Source: a virus. Taken from it: DNA of 34,156 bases. Shown here piece after piece: positions 16,175 through 25,023 of the stretch (its first letter is position 1; each line of letters starts with the position of its first letter). Below the pieces are notes generated by a model. It was not told where the DNA came from. It worked only from the letters and a program-made list of their open reading frames with translations, and did no database searches. A program made the position numbers and the translations under genes. The stretch spans positions 1 through 34,156 of IMG/VR virus record IMGVR_UViG_3300044996_000619; one strand, given 5' to 3'.

Positions 16175-17401
16175 TTAGAGGAAAGTCAAATTCGAAACAG
16201 TGATTTTTCCGTAGTAGTCGGCTGAGTTCCCAAGGCTTGTTGTGCTGTTAAGGAAAGTTGCTTTTCCGTAACGGGTCATTAAGCTGATTTGTGGGTTGTA
16301 GGTAGATGGATCAGTAATAACCTGAGAAGCCATCAATGGGATGTATGGGCAGTAAAAATAACCTGCATCCAACTCACCATTACCACCCTTGTAACCAAGA
16401 AGAATTGGCTCAACGCCAGTGTCATGGTACAAGTAGGTGTAAACCTTGATATTTCCATTCAAAGTACCAACCAACTTGGTGTTGTTTGGACCTTCAAAAG
16501 AACCAGAAACAGCAGGAGCAAAGACAGACTTAGCAGCTGACTGGAGGATAGAAACAACAAGTGGGGAAACAACGATCCAGTTAGCAGGACCACGACGTGT
16601 CTTACGTCCAATCTCATTAGCAACCTTGTTAATCAATACACCAAGAACTGCGTGACGATCACCAACGTAGTTAGGTACGCCAGTAAAAGTACCAGACATA
16701 TCAAAGCTGTCGGAAGTACCAGCAAGCTGGATAAGGTTGTTGATGATTTCGTTATCAATTTCAGATACGATTTCTGCAGAAAGAGCTGCAGTAATTTCAG
16801 CTTCAAGATCAAGACCGTGCTGCGCAGAAAGATCCTGCATAGCTTCGATAGTCCACTTAGCTTGTAACTTACGTGAACCAGCAGTTACAGTCTGCTTAAG
16901 AACTTCGAGCTGCATTGCACGACCGCCGAAACTTTCGTAATCAGAGGTAAGAGCAGCTTCACCTGCTGAAGTAGCAGCTGCTGGGCCACCGCTCGGTGCA
17001 GAGACATTAGAAGTAGAATACCAACGTTTTGTCTTACTGTTGTTTGAGAAAACTTCAGTAGAAAGACCAACGATGTCTTCAGATGGTGTCTGTGCTGGTA
17101 CGGTTGTTACGTTCTCAGAAAAGAGGAAACGTAATGAATAAACCAAAGATACTGGACCAGGCATTGGCTGAATACCAACGAGTTCAGTAGCAATAGTTGC
17201 TGGGATAATACGGCGGATCATCGGAATGACGATCTTCTGGAAATTGCTGATAGCGGTTGAGTTGCTGGCAGTAGCGGCAGCAGTTTCAGTAAGGTACTTT
17301 TTCTGAGTTTCCATTACAGAAGCAACATAGCTCTTCTTGTGCTCAGGTACGCCTTCAAGCAATACTTCTTTAGTTTCTTGCCAATTTTCAAATAGTTCCA
17401 T
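16175..17401 (-). CDS. 23: Major capsid protein (T4 gp23-like)
   Basis: The 408-residue product matches gp23. It contains PMIRRIIPATIATELVGIQPM (T4: MVRRAIPNLIAFDICGVQPM), a KLQAKWTIEAMQDLSAQHGLD segment (T4: RQLKAAYSIELAQDLRAVHGMD), a RRGPANWIVVSP strand and an ELDAGYFYCPYIPL segment. It is the shell-building HK97-fold protein. The N-terminal part, up to Y-L-T-E at 36-39, looks like the propeptide removed by the prohead protease. T4 gp23 is 521 residues, so this one is shorter and probably lacks the insertion domain. The ATG has a GAGGAG ribosome site. It follows the scaffold gene by 25 bases and ends in a strong terminator. Confidence 0.95.
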   Translation of the reverse strand: MELFENWQETKEVLLEGVPEHKKSYVASVMETQKKYLTETAAATASNSTAISNFQKIVIPMIRRIIPATIATELVGIQPMPGPVSLVYSLRFLFSENVTTVPAQTPSEDIVGLSTEVFSNNSKTKRWYSTSNVSAPSGGPAAATSAGEAALTSDYESFGGRAMQLEVLKQTVTAGSRKLQAKWTIEAMQDLSAQHGLDLEAEITAALSAEIVSEIDNEIINNLIQLAGTSDSFDMSGTFTGVPNYVGDRHAVLGVLINKVANEIGRKTRRGPANWIVVSPLVVSILQSAAKSVFAPAVSGSFEGPNNTKLVGTLNGNIKVYTYLYHDTGVEPILLGYKGGNGELDAGYFYCPYIPLMASQVITDPSTYNPQISLMTRYGKATFLNSTTSLGNSADYYGKITVSNLTFL

Positions 17402-17426
17402 AGTAAATTCTCCTCTAACTTGGAAA

Positions 17427-18326
17427 TTATTTCTTGATACCAGCTAAGCGTCTGATACTATCAAGATTGCTGCTGGAGGCTGGAGCTGCTGCAGATTTTT
17501 CTTCTTTGATGATTTCTGCATTCTTCTCTTCGCCAGTTACAACTTTAGTGGTTGACTCTTTAAGAACCTCTTCCTTCTTTTCAGAAGCAGGCTTTTCTTC
17601 CTTTAAGATGCGACCAATGAAGTGCTTGTAAGCTTCTTCAAGTTTGTTGGTCTCAACGTTTTGGAGGATGAATGCCATTGACTCACGTTTTTCGCCAGAA
17701 AGTGGCTTAAGAACTTCAGCCATTTTAGATTCACGAATCATTTTGTTCTTTTCAGTTTCAAGTGCCGCTAGGCGCTTGGTAAGATCAGCAACTTTGCTTT
17801 CAGCAATTGAAAGCTTAGTAGAGTTGCTTTCTTCATCAACGTGGGAGTTCGCGTACTCTGAAGCAAATGCCTCAAATACTTTACGACCAAACTCGTTCTG
17901 CTTAACGATTTCAAGGTCTTCCTTGAATTCAGCCATCTCTTCTGCAATACGAAGCTCAAAGAATGCATCAATCTTGTCAACAAGAGTATCCATTTCTTTT
18001 GCAACTTCTTCTGCAATTTTCTTCTTTTCTTCTACGAGACGCTCGCTGTACTCAACCTCTAGATCACGGAAGCGCTCAATATCGCCACGTAAGTCTGCAA
18101 GTTCAGTAGTAAGCTGCTCGGTTACAAATGTATCAACCTTCGTAATGAAGGCTTCACGGTCTTTTGTCCATTGCTCGGCGAGTTCTGCGCGAACTTCCAA
18201 TTCAACTTCTTCTTTAATTTCTGCCATTTTCTTTGATACGGCAGAGTTCCAGAGAGTTGAAACTTCAGTCTTCGTTTCGTCGCTTAGCAACTCGGATTCC
18301 AATAATTTATTAAGGATTTCATCCAT
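17427..18326 (-). CDS. 22: Prohead scaffold protein (T4 gp22-like)
   Basis: This 299-residue product is highly charged and almost wholly helical, with long Glu/Lys coiled-coil stretches (residues about 30-150 and 165-200). Near the C-terminus is a Lys/Glu/Ser-rich linker, then a short end (LDSIRRLAGIKK). This composition, and its position between protease and major capsid gene, are those of gp22, the assembly core around which gp23 polymerises and which the protease later degrades. Two late promoter boxes precede it (18340-18347 and 18407-18414). The opposite-strand frame over this gene is a shadow. Confidence 0.88.
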   Translation of the reverse strand: MDEILNKLLESELLSDETKTEVSTLWNSAVSKKMAEIKEEVELEVRAELAEQWTKDREAFITKVDTFVTEQLTTELADLRGDIERFRDLEVEYSERLVEEKKKIAEEVAKEMDTLVDKIDAFFELRIAEEMAEFKEDLEIVKQNEFGRKVFEAFASEYANSHVDEESNSTKLSIAESKVADLTKRLAALETEKNKMIRESKMAEVLKPLSGEKRESMAFILQNVETNKLEEAYKHFIGRILKEEKPASEKKEEVLKESTTKVVTGEEKNAEIIKEEKSAAAPASSSNLDSIRRLAGIKK

Positions 18327-18339
18327 AGTGCTAATCTCC

Positions 18340-18347
18340 TATTTATA
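18340..18347 (-). promoter_or_regulatory. Late box TATAAATA overlapping the scaffold leader
   Basis: Exact TATAAATA on the minus strand, directly followed by GGAG and 13 bases before the ATG at 18326. If used, the RNA would begin within or after the ribosome site, so it may be a chance match or give a poorly translated RNA. The upstream box at 18407 is the better candidate. Confidence 0.4.
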
Positions 18348-18406
18348 AGGTGAAAATCAAAATCTTTACAACTGCAAATTGCGTTTTCCGCATTTTGATT
18401 TGTTAT

Positions 18407-18414
18407 TATTTATA
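18407..18414 (-). promoter_or_regulatory. T4-type late promoter (TATAAATA) for scaffold and capsid
   Basis: Exact match to the T4 late consensus on the minus strand, 80 bases before the scaffold ATG and in the gap after the 61-aa core gene. It would give strong late transcription of scaffold and capsid. Confidence 0.75.
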
Positions 18415-18447
18415 CAGGTTCAAAAATGCAGTGTAAAAAATGAGTAA

Positions 18448-18633
18448 TTATTCGTCTTCTAAGTCATTTTTGTCATCGATTCTTGAACTACTTGCATCTT
18501 TTTCACCAAAACCTAGAACTTCTCTAGACTTGGACGAAAAGTAATCATGAAGAGTTGCTGACGCAGTAGTCGATTCATCTTTAATTAGATCACGAAGTAC
18601 TGAATGAAGTTTTTCTTTATTTTCGTCACTCAT
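18448..18633 (-). CDS. 61-aa putative prohead core protein
   Basis: A small acidic protein (start MSDENKEKLHSVLRDLIKDE, end rich in Asp) lies between the protease and scaffold genes. T4 keeps two small core proteins (gp67, gp68) in this neighbourhood, and the sequence style of short helices plus an acidic tail fits such a role. The assignment rests on place and composition rather than clear similarity. GGAG lies 11-14 bases before the ATG. Confidence 0.6.
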   Translation of the reverse strand: MSDENKEKLHSVLRDLIKDESTTASATLHDYFSSKSREVLGFGEKDASSSRIDDKNDLEDE

Positions 18634-18659
18634 TTTTTATGCTCCTATGTGTTATATTT

Positions 18660-19271
18660 TTAATTCAAAATGCTTTTGATAAATTTTTTCATCTCCGCTG
18701 CTAAATATTTTTGAGCAGCTTTATCGTGAACAACAGACTCAGCAAGAGTTACAATCTTTGTGTTCTCTTGAGCTTCACGAACAAAATTTGGATATGCGTT
18801 AGGTGCTGATGGTTGATGAACAATGTCAATTGTTACAAGTTGAAAATCAGAAACGCTTCCATCATTTCCAACATTACCGGCACCACGAGATGAAACACCT
18901 AAGCGAACACCGCCTTCTAAAATTGCACGTGCAATATTACCAGCAGGGGTATCAAGAAGTTTCATCTTACTAACAGCATTTTCACCATCCATGTTAATTT
19001 CCATAATTGCGTGAGACGCATTGTATGGATTGATTGCTAAGGTATCTGGATGATTAAGTTCTCCAAGCACATAGCTTCCTTTTTTTAAATTTTCTTGTAC
19101 TCGTTGAACTTCACGTGAGATTTCTTCAAGTGGATAAATGCGATTATTGCCATTACGAATATTGGCCTGCATTGAAATACCTGTCAAAAAATAATTTTTT
19201 TCAGTATCAATTGATTCAACTAAATTTGCCTGAATTGGCGAAATGTTTTCAATCAAAATTTCTTTTGCCAT
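18660..19271 (-). CDS. 21: Prohead protease (T4 gp21-like)
   Basis: The 203-residue protein carries the gp21/herpes-assemblin type catalytic elements: GELNHP with H74 and GVSSRG with S127 or S128. A TIDIVHQPSAP strand follows that shapes the active site. It cleaves scaffold, capsid and packaged proteins after an (I/L)-x-E motif during head maturation. T4 gp21 is 212 residues, so the length agrees. It lies between portal and scaffold, the standard place. Its specificity is what gives meaning to the many I/L-x-E leaders in this window. Confidence 0.93.
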   Translation of the reverse strand: MAKEILIENISPIQANLVESIDTEKNYFLTGISMQANIRNGNNRIYPLEEISREVQRVQENLKKGSYVLGELNHPDTLAINPYNASHAIMEINMDGENAVSKMKLLDTPAGNIARAILEGGVRLGVSSRGAGNVGNDGSVSDFQLVTIDIVHQPSAPNAYPNFVREAQENTKIVTLAESVVHDKAAQKYLAAEMKKFIKSILN

Positions 19272-19339
19272 AGTTGTAATTCCTTTAAATAGGCGAAAAT
19301 TCTAGTTAGTTATATTTAGCGTTTTTCAAACTTTTGTTA

Positions 19340-20989
19340 CTAAATTGTTAAATTTTCTTCACCACCAGGTCCTCCTGGTGGTAATTCTGCTCCTCCGCCA
19401 CCCATTTCTTCAGGCGCGCCACCCATTCCACCCATTTCTTCACCACCAGGTTCCCCGCCACCCATTTCTTCACCACCTTCAGCTTCTGGCTCTTCAACTT
19501 TTTGTTCTGGACGATTTTCATAAACCTTTTTGTCATATATTTGCTGTAGATCAGAAAGATTAACATCCTCACGAATAGCGCGTTCTTGCTTAAGCATTGC
19601 TTCATTCATTTGAATTTCATCCTCAGTTAAACCGAGGTAACGAGCTAAAATAAATCTACGTGAAAGATACTCAACATCTTCAACAGACTTGAACGCATTT
19701 ATAAGATCAGTGTCAAGTGCGGCTTGTCTATAAAGAGCAAAATTTTGTGGATCAGGAAGTTTTAAAAGAAAGAGCTCCTCATTTACAATAATGTTTGCGG
19801 CATTCAGATATATTTTGAACTGATAATCATAAACGCTTTCAAGCTTATTTTGAAGACGTTTAATAAAGTTTGCAAAACGAAGTTCTTCAATATAAGCAAT
19901 ACCAACCTTACCATCGTTATATTGAGCTTGTTGACCATCCTGGCCAACCATATATGAAGTTGGAATACGAAGGCCTCTAAACATCTTCTTTTGAAAATAA
20001 AGAAGATTTTCATTTTGCCCTTGATTTTCGCCGCCAGGAAGAGTTTCAACGCGCGAACCACGTCCAGATGTCGTTACAGGAAAAAAGAAATCCTCTTGAA
20101 TGGAGTTTGGATTGTATACACCGTCAACATTTTCCTTTCCAGCGGTTGTATTTGGTTGACGTTTTTGACGAATTTGATTCTTAATAGATTCTAAATAAGT
20201 TGCCACGCGCTGCTGTGGCATGTTACCAACGTCAATGTAGAATACTCGACGTTCAGGCGCGCGAACAATCTGATAAATGATTGTTGAGTCTTCAAGCATT
20301 GAAAGCTGTTTGAATGTTCTAAAAATTGGTTGAAGAACAGACTCACCAAATGGAGCCATATCTTCCATTTCATCCGAAAGTGAGAAGTGAATTATTGCGT
20401 CAGCTGGAACAATTTCAACGTTATCGTTGCGCCCGCCTACTGTTACAGTGCCCTCACCCTTTTTTAAGTGATACGCAACTCGCTCATTTTTTTCGTTAAT
20501 TTCAATGCCTAAAACTTTTGATGGGTCAACAAAATCCCATTTCTTAAAGTCAGTAGTTTTTCTAAAGAAGCAATCTCCGTACTTAACCATCGTGCGGGCA
20601 GTTCTAAAAATTCTATTGTTTAAATCTTGTATTCTTGCCCAATGTCGAACAGCCGCTCTTAGCGTTGAAACAATAGTTTCTGATACTTCCTCATCTTCTT
20701 CATTTTGATACTCAATTAAAAATGGCAAACCTGTACGTTCGTCATCATTTGAAATTTCTTCGGCAATAATATCAAGAGCGCGTGATACGTCAACGTCGCC
20801 ATCCATGCCTTCGTATTGGATATAACGTTGTAAACGAGTTCCAGCGCCTTTCATGATCTGCGAGTACCATGAAATTGACGCTACAGCGTTTGGATTTGTG
20901 TTTGATAGAGTATCTGTCGCTAAATGCGTGTATTGCTGCTTTTTAGAAGCTGGCGTAATAATTCGCCAATAATTTACCCAAGTTGCCAT
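19340..20989 (-). CDS. 20: Portal vertex protein (T4 gp20-like)
   Basis: This 549-residue protein forms the dodecameric DNA gate of the head. Recognisable parts are the DVSRALDIIAEE segment, the RTMVKYGDCFFRK segment, APERRVFYIDVGNMP, and the stem and clip region up to FRGLRIPTSYM, all typical of gp20 (T4: 524 residues). The last 60 residues are a repetitive tail rich in Gly, Glu, Met and Pro, with EEMGGG-like repeats; it is unusual and may be flexible. The ATG shares one base with the stop of the tape measure gene (TAATG). Confidence 0.93.
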   Translation of the reverse strand: MATWVNYWRIITPASKKQQYTHLATDTLSNTNPNAVASISWYSQIMKGAGTRLQRYIQYEGMDGDVDVSRALDIIAEEISNDDERTGLPFLIEYQNEEDEEVSETIVSTLRAAVRHWARIQDLNNRIFRTARTMVKYGDCFFRKTTDFKKWDFVDPSKVLGIEINEKNERVAYHLKKGEGTVTVGGRNDNVEIVPADAIIHFSLSDEMEDMAPFGESVLQPIFRTFKQLSMLEDSTIIYQIVRAPERRVFYIDVGNMPQQRVATYLESIKNQIRQKRQPNTTAGKENVDGVYNPNSIQEDFFFPVTTSGRGSRVETLPGGENQGQNENLLYFQKKMFRGLRIPTSYMVGQDGQQAQYNDGKVGIAYIEELRFANFIKRLQNKLESVYDYQFKIYLNAANIIVNEELFLLKLPDPQNFALYRQAALDTDLINAFKSVEDVEYLSRRFILARYLGLTEDEIQMNEAMLKQERAIREDVNLSDLQQIYDKKVYENRPEQKVEEPEAEGGEEMGGGEPGGEEMGGMGGAPEEMGGGGAELPPGGPGGEENLTI

Positions 20990-23900
20990 TATGCCCTCTG
21001 TGACATGTCAAATTTTGAAGAAAAAGAATTACCGAAAGCGTCGAGCACGGTGGCGGCAGCAGCTCCTGCTAAACCAGATCCTTTCAGACTTTTCATATAG
21101 TCAAACTGATCCTGTTGAGAAGTAAGATTTTTCTGCTCAATATCGACAAGCTTTTGTAAGAGTGCAGCAACATCCGCGAGTGTAGTTTCTTCTGTTTTTT
21201 CAGTTGTCGCTGTTGGTGATGCATTTCCGGAAGAAGTTGCTGCTTGAGCGGCAACTATTGGAGCTACGTTGCTATTTATAGTCGGCCCACCTGAAATTCC
21301 TGTAGTTCCTCCAGAAGTTACAGTTTGAGCTAAATTGTTACTCAAATTTGCCCAGTTTGTCAAACCAAGGAATGATTTAGGGTCTGACATTAGCTGACTA
21401 AGTGCGTTGTTGGCATTTTTATTCTTAGCTGCTGCTTCTTCAGCATCCTTTTTCGCTGCATCGGCTGCTTTCTTTCTATTTCTGTTGACCATTGTTTGAA
21501 CAAATGCGTCATCTTCTTGAGCACGCTGTTTATCTTTTTCAGATTTTTTTGAAGCCTGTTGCGCTTTAAATGCAGCGTCAGATTCTGCGCGCTTTTGTGT
21601 TATTTTTTGCATTTCTGCTTTTATTGAATCTTCAAACGCTTTATTATCTTGAGCGTGCTGAGCATCTCTTTCGGTTTTAGCTTTAGCTCTTACTTCATCA
21701 TATTTTCGTGATCGTTCTTTTGCCTCATCATCACCAAAATAACGATCATACATTGAGAAAATTGTGTCAGGTGCTTCTTGCATCATATCAGCAATATTTG
21801 ACATAATATTGCCGAATGAATGAATAACACGTTTCATAACAAGTGAAAGTTTATCAAACAAATCTGAGCCGTGACCAGTCACTAAGTCCCACGAATATTG
21901 AAAAAAGTCAACAACCCCATCATAAAGATCAGTAAAAAATCGTGAAATTACAATTGTTGAAGTGTCAAAAAGAGACTCTGCATCTGTTCCAAAGATACTG
22001 TCAATGATCTTACCGATCATTTTTGGGAAACCCATAAAGTAGGTAGTCAGAAGTTGGCTAAAAGAAACATTATTTGCCTCCTTGCCAAAAATTTCTGCCG
22101 TTTTTGACATATTAAAAAGACTTTCTCCTATAATTGCTATTGGGCCTAAAGTTTTTCCAAGCATTCTACCCATTCCTTCCCACGGAATTTTAGTTGCTAT
22201 TTTTCCAAATGCTTCACCGAAGCGTCCTAAAAATCCTAACACCTTTCCGCCAGATTTTTTAGCAATTTTTCCTGCATCTTCGGCTGCGCCCTCTGCAGTT
22301 TTACTTGCGCCACGATTTACAAACCAATCCTTGCCTTTGCTCCAAAGTTTCCCACCGAATAATCCTGCAGCTGCAAAACCTCCAGCTTTAATAATATTGC
22401 CTAGAGGACCGCTCATTATTGCGTCAAACTTACCACCAAGTTCTTTTAAAAATAAAGTTCCATCACTCGCCTGTTGCTTACGAGCTTCGGCATCTGCAAT
22501 TATACGCTTGTCGTCTGCGGCCTCTTGACGTAACTGATTTTGACGATTGCTATCGCTAAATTGATTGAATAATGGCCCAAGAGTAGCAATTAAAGTGTCA
22601 GCCTGTAATTCTTTTTGAATATTATTCGACATTTTCCAGCGATCTAACCCTACTTGCGTAGCTTGGATCGCTGCTTGCAATTTTTTAGCAGCTTCTGGAT
22701 CATTTCTAAACTTTCCACTTAATAAATTTTGTTGAGCTTCTGCTCCTCCAGCTATTCCAAGCATTGTCATAGAGCGTCTAAGCTGCGCAGCTTGTTCAAA
22801 ACGATCAACTACTTTTTCCTTACCAATGTCTTGAATGCGCTTTACCATTTCCTGAGCTTCTTGCGCGCTCATTCCCATCGTGGCATAATATTCACGTGCT
22901 TGTTTTAAGTCCTCAATTTTTTGAAGACGAGCTTTTTTATCAAGCCCTAAAAGCATCATTTGAACGGAAGATGACGTTCCAAGCTCTTTATTCAAACGAA
23001 TAAACTCTTCCATTGACGCGCCGGTCATCGCATTCAATTTAGCAAACGAAGCAGTCTGAGACGCCATTGCTTTGTTAAGAGTTGGAGTGTTATCAAACGC
23101 CGCGCCCATATCAAGCAAGTCTGAGCGCATTGCCATTAACCCGGCAGCAGAATCTTCGGTACTGTAAGTAAAGGCAGTTAGTGCGTTTTGATTGGCGCTC
23201 ACTTCTTTTGTAAATTCATCTATATTCTTTTTTGATAAACGCATTGCGGCCATACTATCTTTAGTAATAGCCGTCATTTTTTCAAAATTTACACCGAGAT
23301 GAAATGACGAATTCCAAATATTACCAAATTCTGAGGCTAACCCAGCCTTACCTAAAATCGTCAATTGATCCCACGCAAGCTTTGCGCCTTTCCAAAGCTC
23401 AGTTAAAATGGCACCAGCAATTACCGCTTTTGAAGCTACACCTGTTATTGCTTCACCAAATACTCCAAATTTTTGCTGAATATTTGAAGCAGCCTGAGCT
23501 GCTGCATAATTACGTTTTGTATTCTCTTGAATTGCTTTTTGTTTTTTTGCAGCTGCATCATAAGCTTTTTGAATTTCTTCTAGTGAAGAATCTAAACCTT
23601 TTTCAAAACCTTTAATCGAGTCTTTTGCGTCATTTATTGCCATCATATATGTTAGCGCAGTTCCGCGTATTTTTTTATAATCACCATTAGCGTCTTTAAT
23701 ATGCTTTATAAGCTCAGCATATTTTTTCGTGCTACCATTAATTTCTTTGTCAAGCATCGAAAAAACATCATCTAAATTAGCAGCCGTTCTTCTATTCTCT
23801 TCATCAAATTGACGCATTGATCGAATTGTTTTATGCGTCTGATCATTATACAGTTCAATGATATTTGAGCTTTTTAAAATTGAAGCAGTTAGTTTATCGT

Positions 23901-24165
23901 GTTCCTCTGATGTTAAATGTGCTGCTTCGTGAAGATCAGTCATCGCCTCAGCAGTATCTTTGAAACTCTTAGAAGCTTTGCCAACGCTCACGTAGAATTC
24001 AGTAAATGTCTTCTTTACATCTTTTGGTTTGAATTCACCACCACCCCCTTCAACGCGCTGGCGACGGCGCGTTTCTGATGTTTCAGTAATTCTTGATAAA
24101 CTTTCTATAGTGCCGCGAAGTCTATCAAGTGATTTTAAAAGTTCGGTGTTGTCAGATGCTGCCAT
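20989..24165 (-). CDS. Tail tape measure protein
   Basis: The 1058-residue product has the make-up of a tape measure. It has a helical charged N-terminal half, and hydrophobic segments near residues 240-265 (VASKAVIAGAILTELW) and about 580-600 (GNIIKAGGFAAAGLFGG), with another near 670. A long Lys/Ala/Glu coiled coil follows at about 815-915, then a Ser/Thr/Ala-rich end. By the known rule of about 1.5 angstrom per residue it would set a tail of roughly 150 nm, longer than that of T4. Its neighbours support the call: the divergent gp26-like gene pair with a possible frameshift is like the chaperone genes beside other tape measures. It lies directly upstream of the portal gene and has a late promoter at 24202-24209. 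Confidence 0.82.
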   Translation of the reverse strand: MAASDNTELLKSLDRLRGTIESLSRITETSETRRRQRVEGGGGEFKPKDVKKTFTEFYVSVGKASKSFKDTAEAMTDLHEAAHLTSEEHDKLTASILKSSNIIELYNDQTHKTIRSMRQFDEENRRTAANLDDVFSMLDKEINGSTKKYAELIKHIKDANGDYKKIRGTALTYMMAINDAKDSIKGFEKGLDSSLEEIQKAYDAAAKKQKAIQENTKRNYAAAQAASNIQQKFGVFGEAITGVASKAVIAGAILTELWKGAKLAWDQLTILGKAGLASEFGNIWNSSFHLGVNFEKMTAITKDSMAAMRLSKKNIDEFTKEVSANQNALTAFTYSTEDSAAGLMAMRSDLLDMGAAFDNTPTLNKAMASQTASFAKLNAMTGASMEEFIRLNKELGTSSSVQMMLLGLDKKARLQKIEDLKQAREYYATMGMSAQEAQEMVKRIQDIGKEKVVDRFEQAAQLRRSMTMLGIAGGAEAQQNLLSGKFRNDPEAAKKLQAAIQATQVGLDRWKMSNNIQKELQADTLIATLGPLFNQFSDSNRQNQLRQEAADDKRIIADAEARKQQASDGTLFLKELGGKFDAIMSGPLGNIIKAGGFAAAGLFGGKLWSKGKDWFVNRGASKTAEGAAEDAGKIAKKSGGKVLGFLGRFGEAFGKIATKIPWEGMGRMLGKTLGPIAIIGESLFNMSKTAEIFGKEANNVSFSQLLTTYFMGFPKMIGKIIDSIFGTDAESLFDTSTIVISRFFTDLYDGVVDFFQYSWDLVTGHGSDLFDKLSLVMKRVIHSFGNIMSNIADMMQEAPDTIFSMYDRYFGDDEAKERSRKYDEVRAKAKTERDAQHAQDNKAFEDSIKAEMQKITQKRAESDAAFKAQQASKKSEKDKQRAQEDDAFVQTMVNRNRKKAADAAKKDAEEAAAKNKNANNALSQLMSDPKSFLGLTNWANLSNNLAQTVTSGGTTGISGGPTINSNVAPIVAAQAATSSGNASPTATTEKTEETTLADVAALLQKLVDIEQKNLTSQQDQFDYMKSLKGSGLAGAAAATVLDAFGNSFSSKFDMSQRA

Positions 24166-24185
24166 TTTTGTGTTATTCTCACAAA

Positions 24186-24193
24186 GATAAATA
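24186..24193 (+). promoter_or_regulatory. Late box (GATAAATA) for the chaperone-like pair
   Basis: GATAAATA on the plus strand, 35 bases before the ATG at 24229. It points toward the minus-strand box at 24202, so the two promoters face each other. Confidence 0.65.
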
Positions 24194-24201
24194 GTATTGT
24201 C

Positions 24202-24209
24202 TATTTATA
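24202..24209 (-). promoter_or_regulatory. Late promoter (TATAAATA) for tape measure and portal
   Basis: Exact late consensus on the minus strand, 36 bases before the tape measure ATG at 24165. Confidence 0.75.
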
Positions 24210-24228
24210 CGCATAAAGGAATACAAAA

Positions 24229-25023
24229 ATGTCAGAAAATTTTCAATCAAATCCTCTCCTTGCGAAAGTCAAACTTCCAGGTCGAGTCTTTCAGCTCCCT
24301 TCACGTGGGGCTTTATATACGAATGGAGAGCTTGCGTCAAGTGTGACAAACGGTGAAATTCACGTGCATCCAATGTCGGCGCTTGATGAAATCGTAATTA
24401 AGAATCCAGATCTTCTTTTCAATGGTTCAGCTATCGAAACAGTTTTTAAAACTTGTGTTCCCGATATCGTTAAACCGCACGAATTGTTTGGACGTGACGT
24501 TGATGCGGTGATGTTGTTCTTACGACTAGTTACATATGGAAGTAACTATGAACTTCATAGAATTCATACCTGCGATAATGCAAAGTCTCATAGCTACGCG
24601 GTTAATTTAGAGCAACAGCTCCAAACAATGGAGTATCTTGATCCAGCAATTATCACACAACAGTATACTGTGGATCTTGGAAATGAGCAACAGGTTTTAA
24701 TTCAACCCGTGCGCTATCGTCACTTGCTAGAAATTGTAAAGCTTAACGAATCTAAAAAGGAATTTACTGCTGATGATATGCAGAAAACGTTAATGACAAA
24801 TCTTCTCAACATTATCAAGAGCGTCGATAATGTTGAAGATAAGAAGATGATTAGAGAGTGGTTAAAGGTAGTACCTGCTCCTTACATTAGTAAAATTGCC
24901 ACAGCAATTGAAAATACAAATAGTTGGGGACCAAAGCTTGAAGTTAAGCTTGAGTGTAGAGATTGTGGTGAAAGTTTTGATACTGAAATTCCAATTAATC
25001 CAGTGTCTTTTTTCACCGAATGA
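24229..25023 (+). CDS. Baseplate hub/tail chaperone-like protein (T4 gp26-like)
   Basis: This 264-residue protein has the layout of the T4 gp26-type baseplate assembly family. The N-terminal segment LPSRGALYTNGEL precedes a conserved acidic core, and a C-terminal C243-x-x-C246 motif (CRDCGE) is followed by a short strand ending in INPVSFF. These proteins help assemble the hub and are not always in the final particle. The gene lies head to head with the tape measure gene. Just before its stop, T TTT TTC is in register (25008-25014), a classic -1 slippery site, and the next ORF is in the -1 frame. A fusion of about 338 residues would result. Confidence 0.75.
   Translation: MSENFQSNPLLAKVKLPGRVFQLPSRGALYTNGELASSVTNGEIHVHPMSALDEIVIKNPDLLFNGSAIETVFKTCVPDIVKPHELFGRDVDAVMLFLRLVTYGSNYELHRIHTCDNAKSHSYAVNLEQQLQTMEYLDPAIITQQYTVDLGNEQQVLIQPVRYRHLLEIVKLNESKKEFTADDMQKTLMTNLLNIIKSVDNVEDKKMIREWLKVVPAPYISKIATAIENTNSWGPKLEVKLECRDCGESFDTEIPINPVSFFTE
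25008..25014 (+). promoter_or_regulatory. Candidate -1 ribosomal frameshift site (TTTTTTC)
   Basis: The zero-frame codons are TCT TTT TTC ACC GAA TGA. The heptamer T TTT TTC fits X XXY YYZ, and the shifted frame is open straight into the ORF at 25020. The zero-frame stop is only 7 bases downstream of the heptamer. Confidence 0.6.

Noticed and set aside
17644-18348. Plus-strand frame of 234 codons opposite the scaffold gene
   Set aside because: It is Ser/Arg-rich, as expected for the antisense of a Glu/Lys-rich coiled-coil gene. It has no ribosome site, and the opposite strand encodes a clear gp22.
19311-19320. CTAAATA-like sequence upstream of the protease gene as a late promoter
   Set aside because: It lacks the first T-A of the late box; too weak to list as a site.
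21273-21280. TATAAATA on the minus strand within the tape measure gene, upstream of the portal gene
   Set aside because: It could be an internal late promoter for the portal gene, but it falls in ordinary codons (TINSN) 284 bases from the portal start; a single match in coding DNA is not enough.
22082-22528. Plus-strand frame of 148 codons inside the tape measure gene
   Set aside because: Pro/Ser-rich antisense shadow of an Ala/Gly/Lys-rich coding stretch; no promoter or ribosome site.
23304-23615. Plus-strand frame of 103 codons inside the tape measure gene
   Set aside because: Leu/Gln-rich translation typical of an antisense shadow; no supporting signals.
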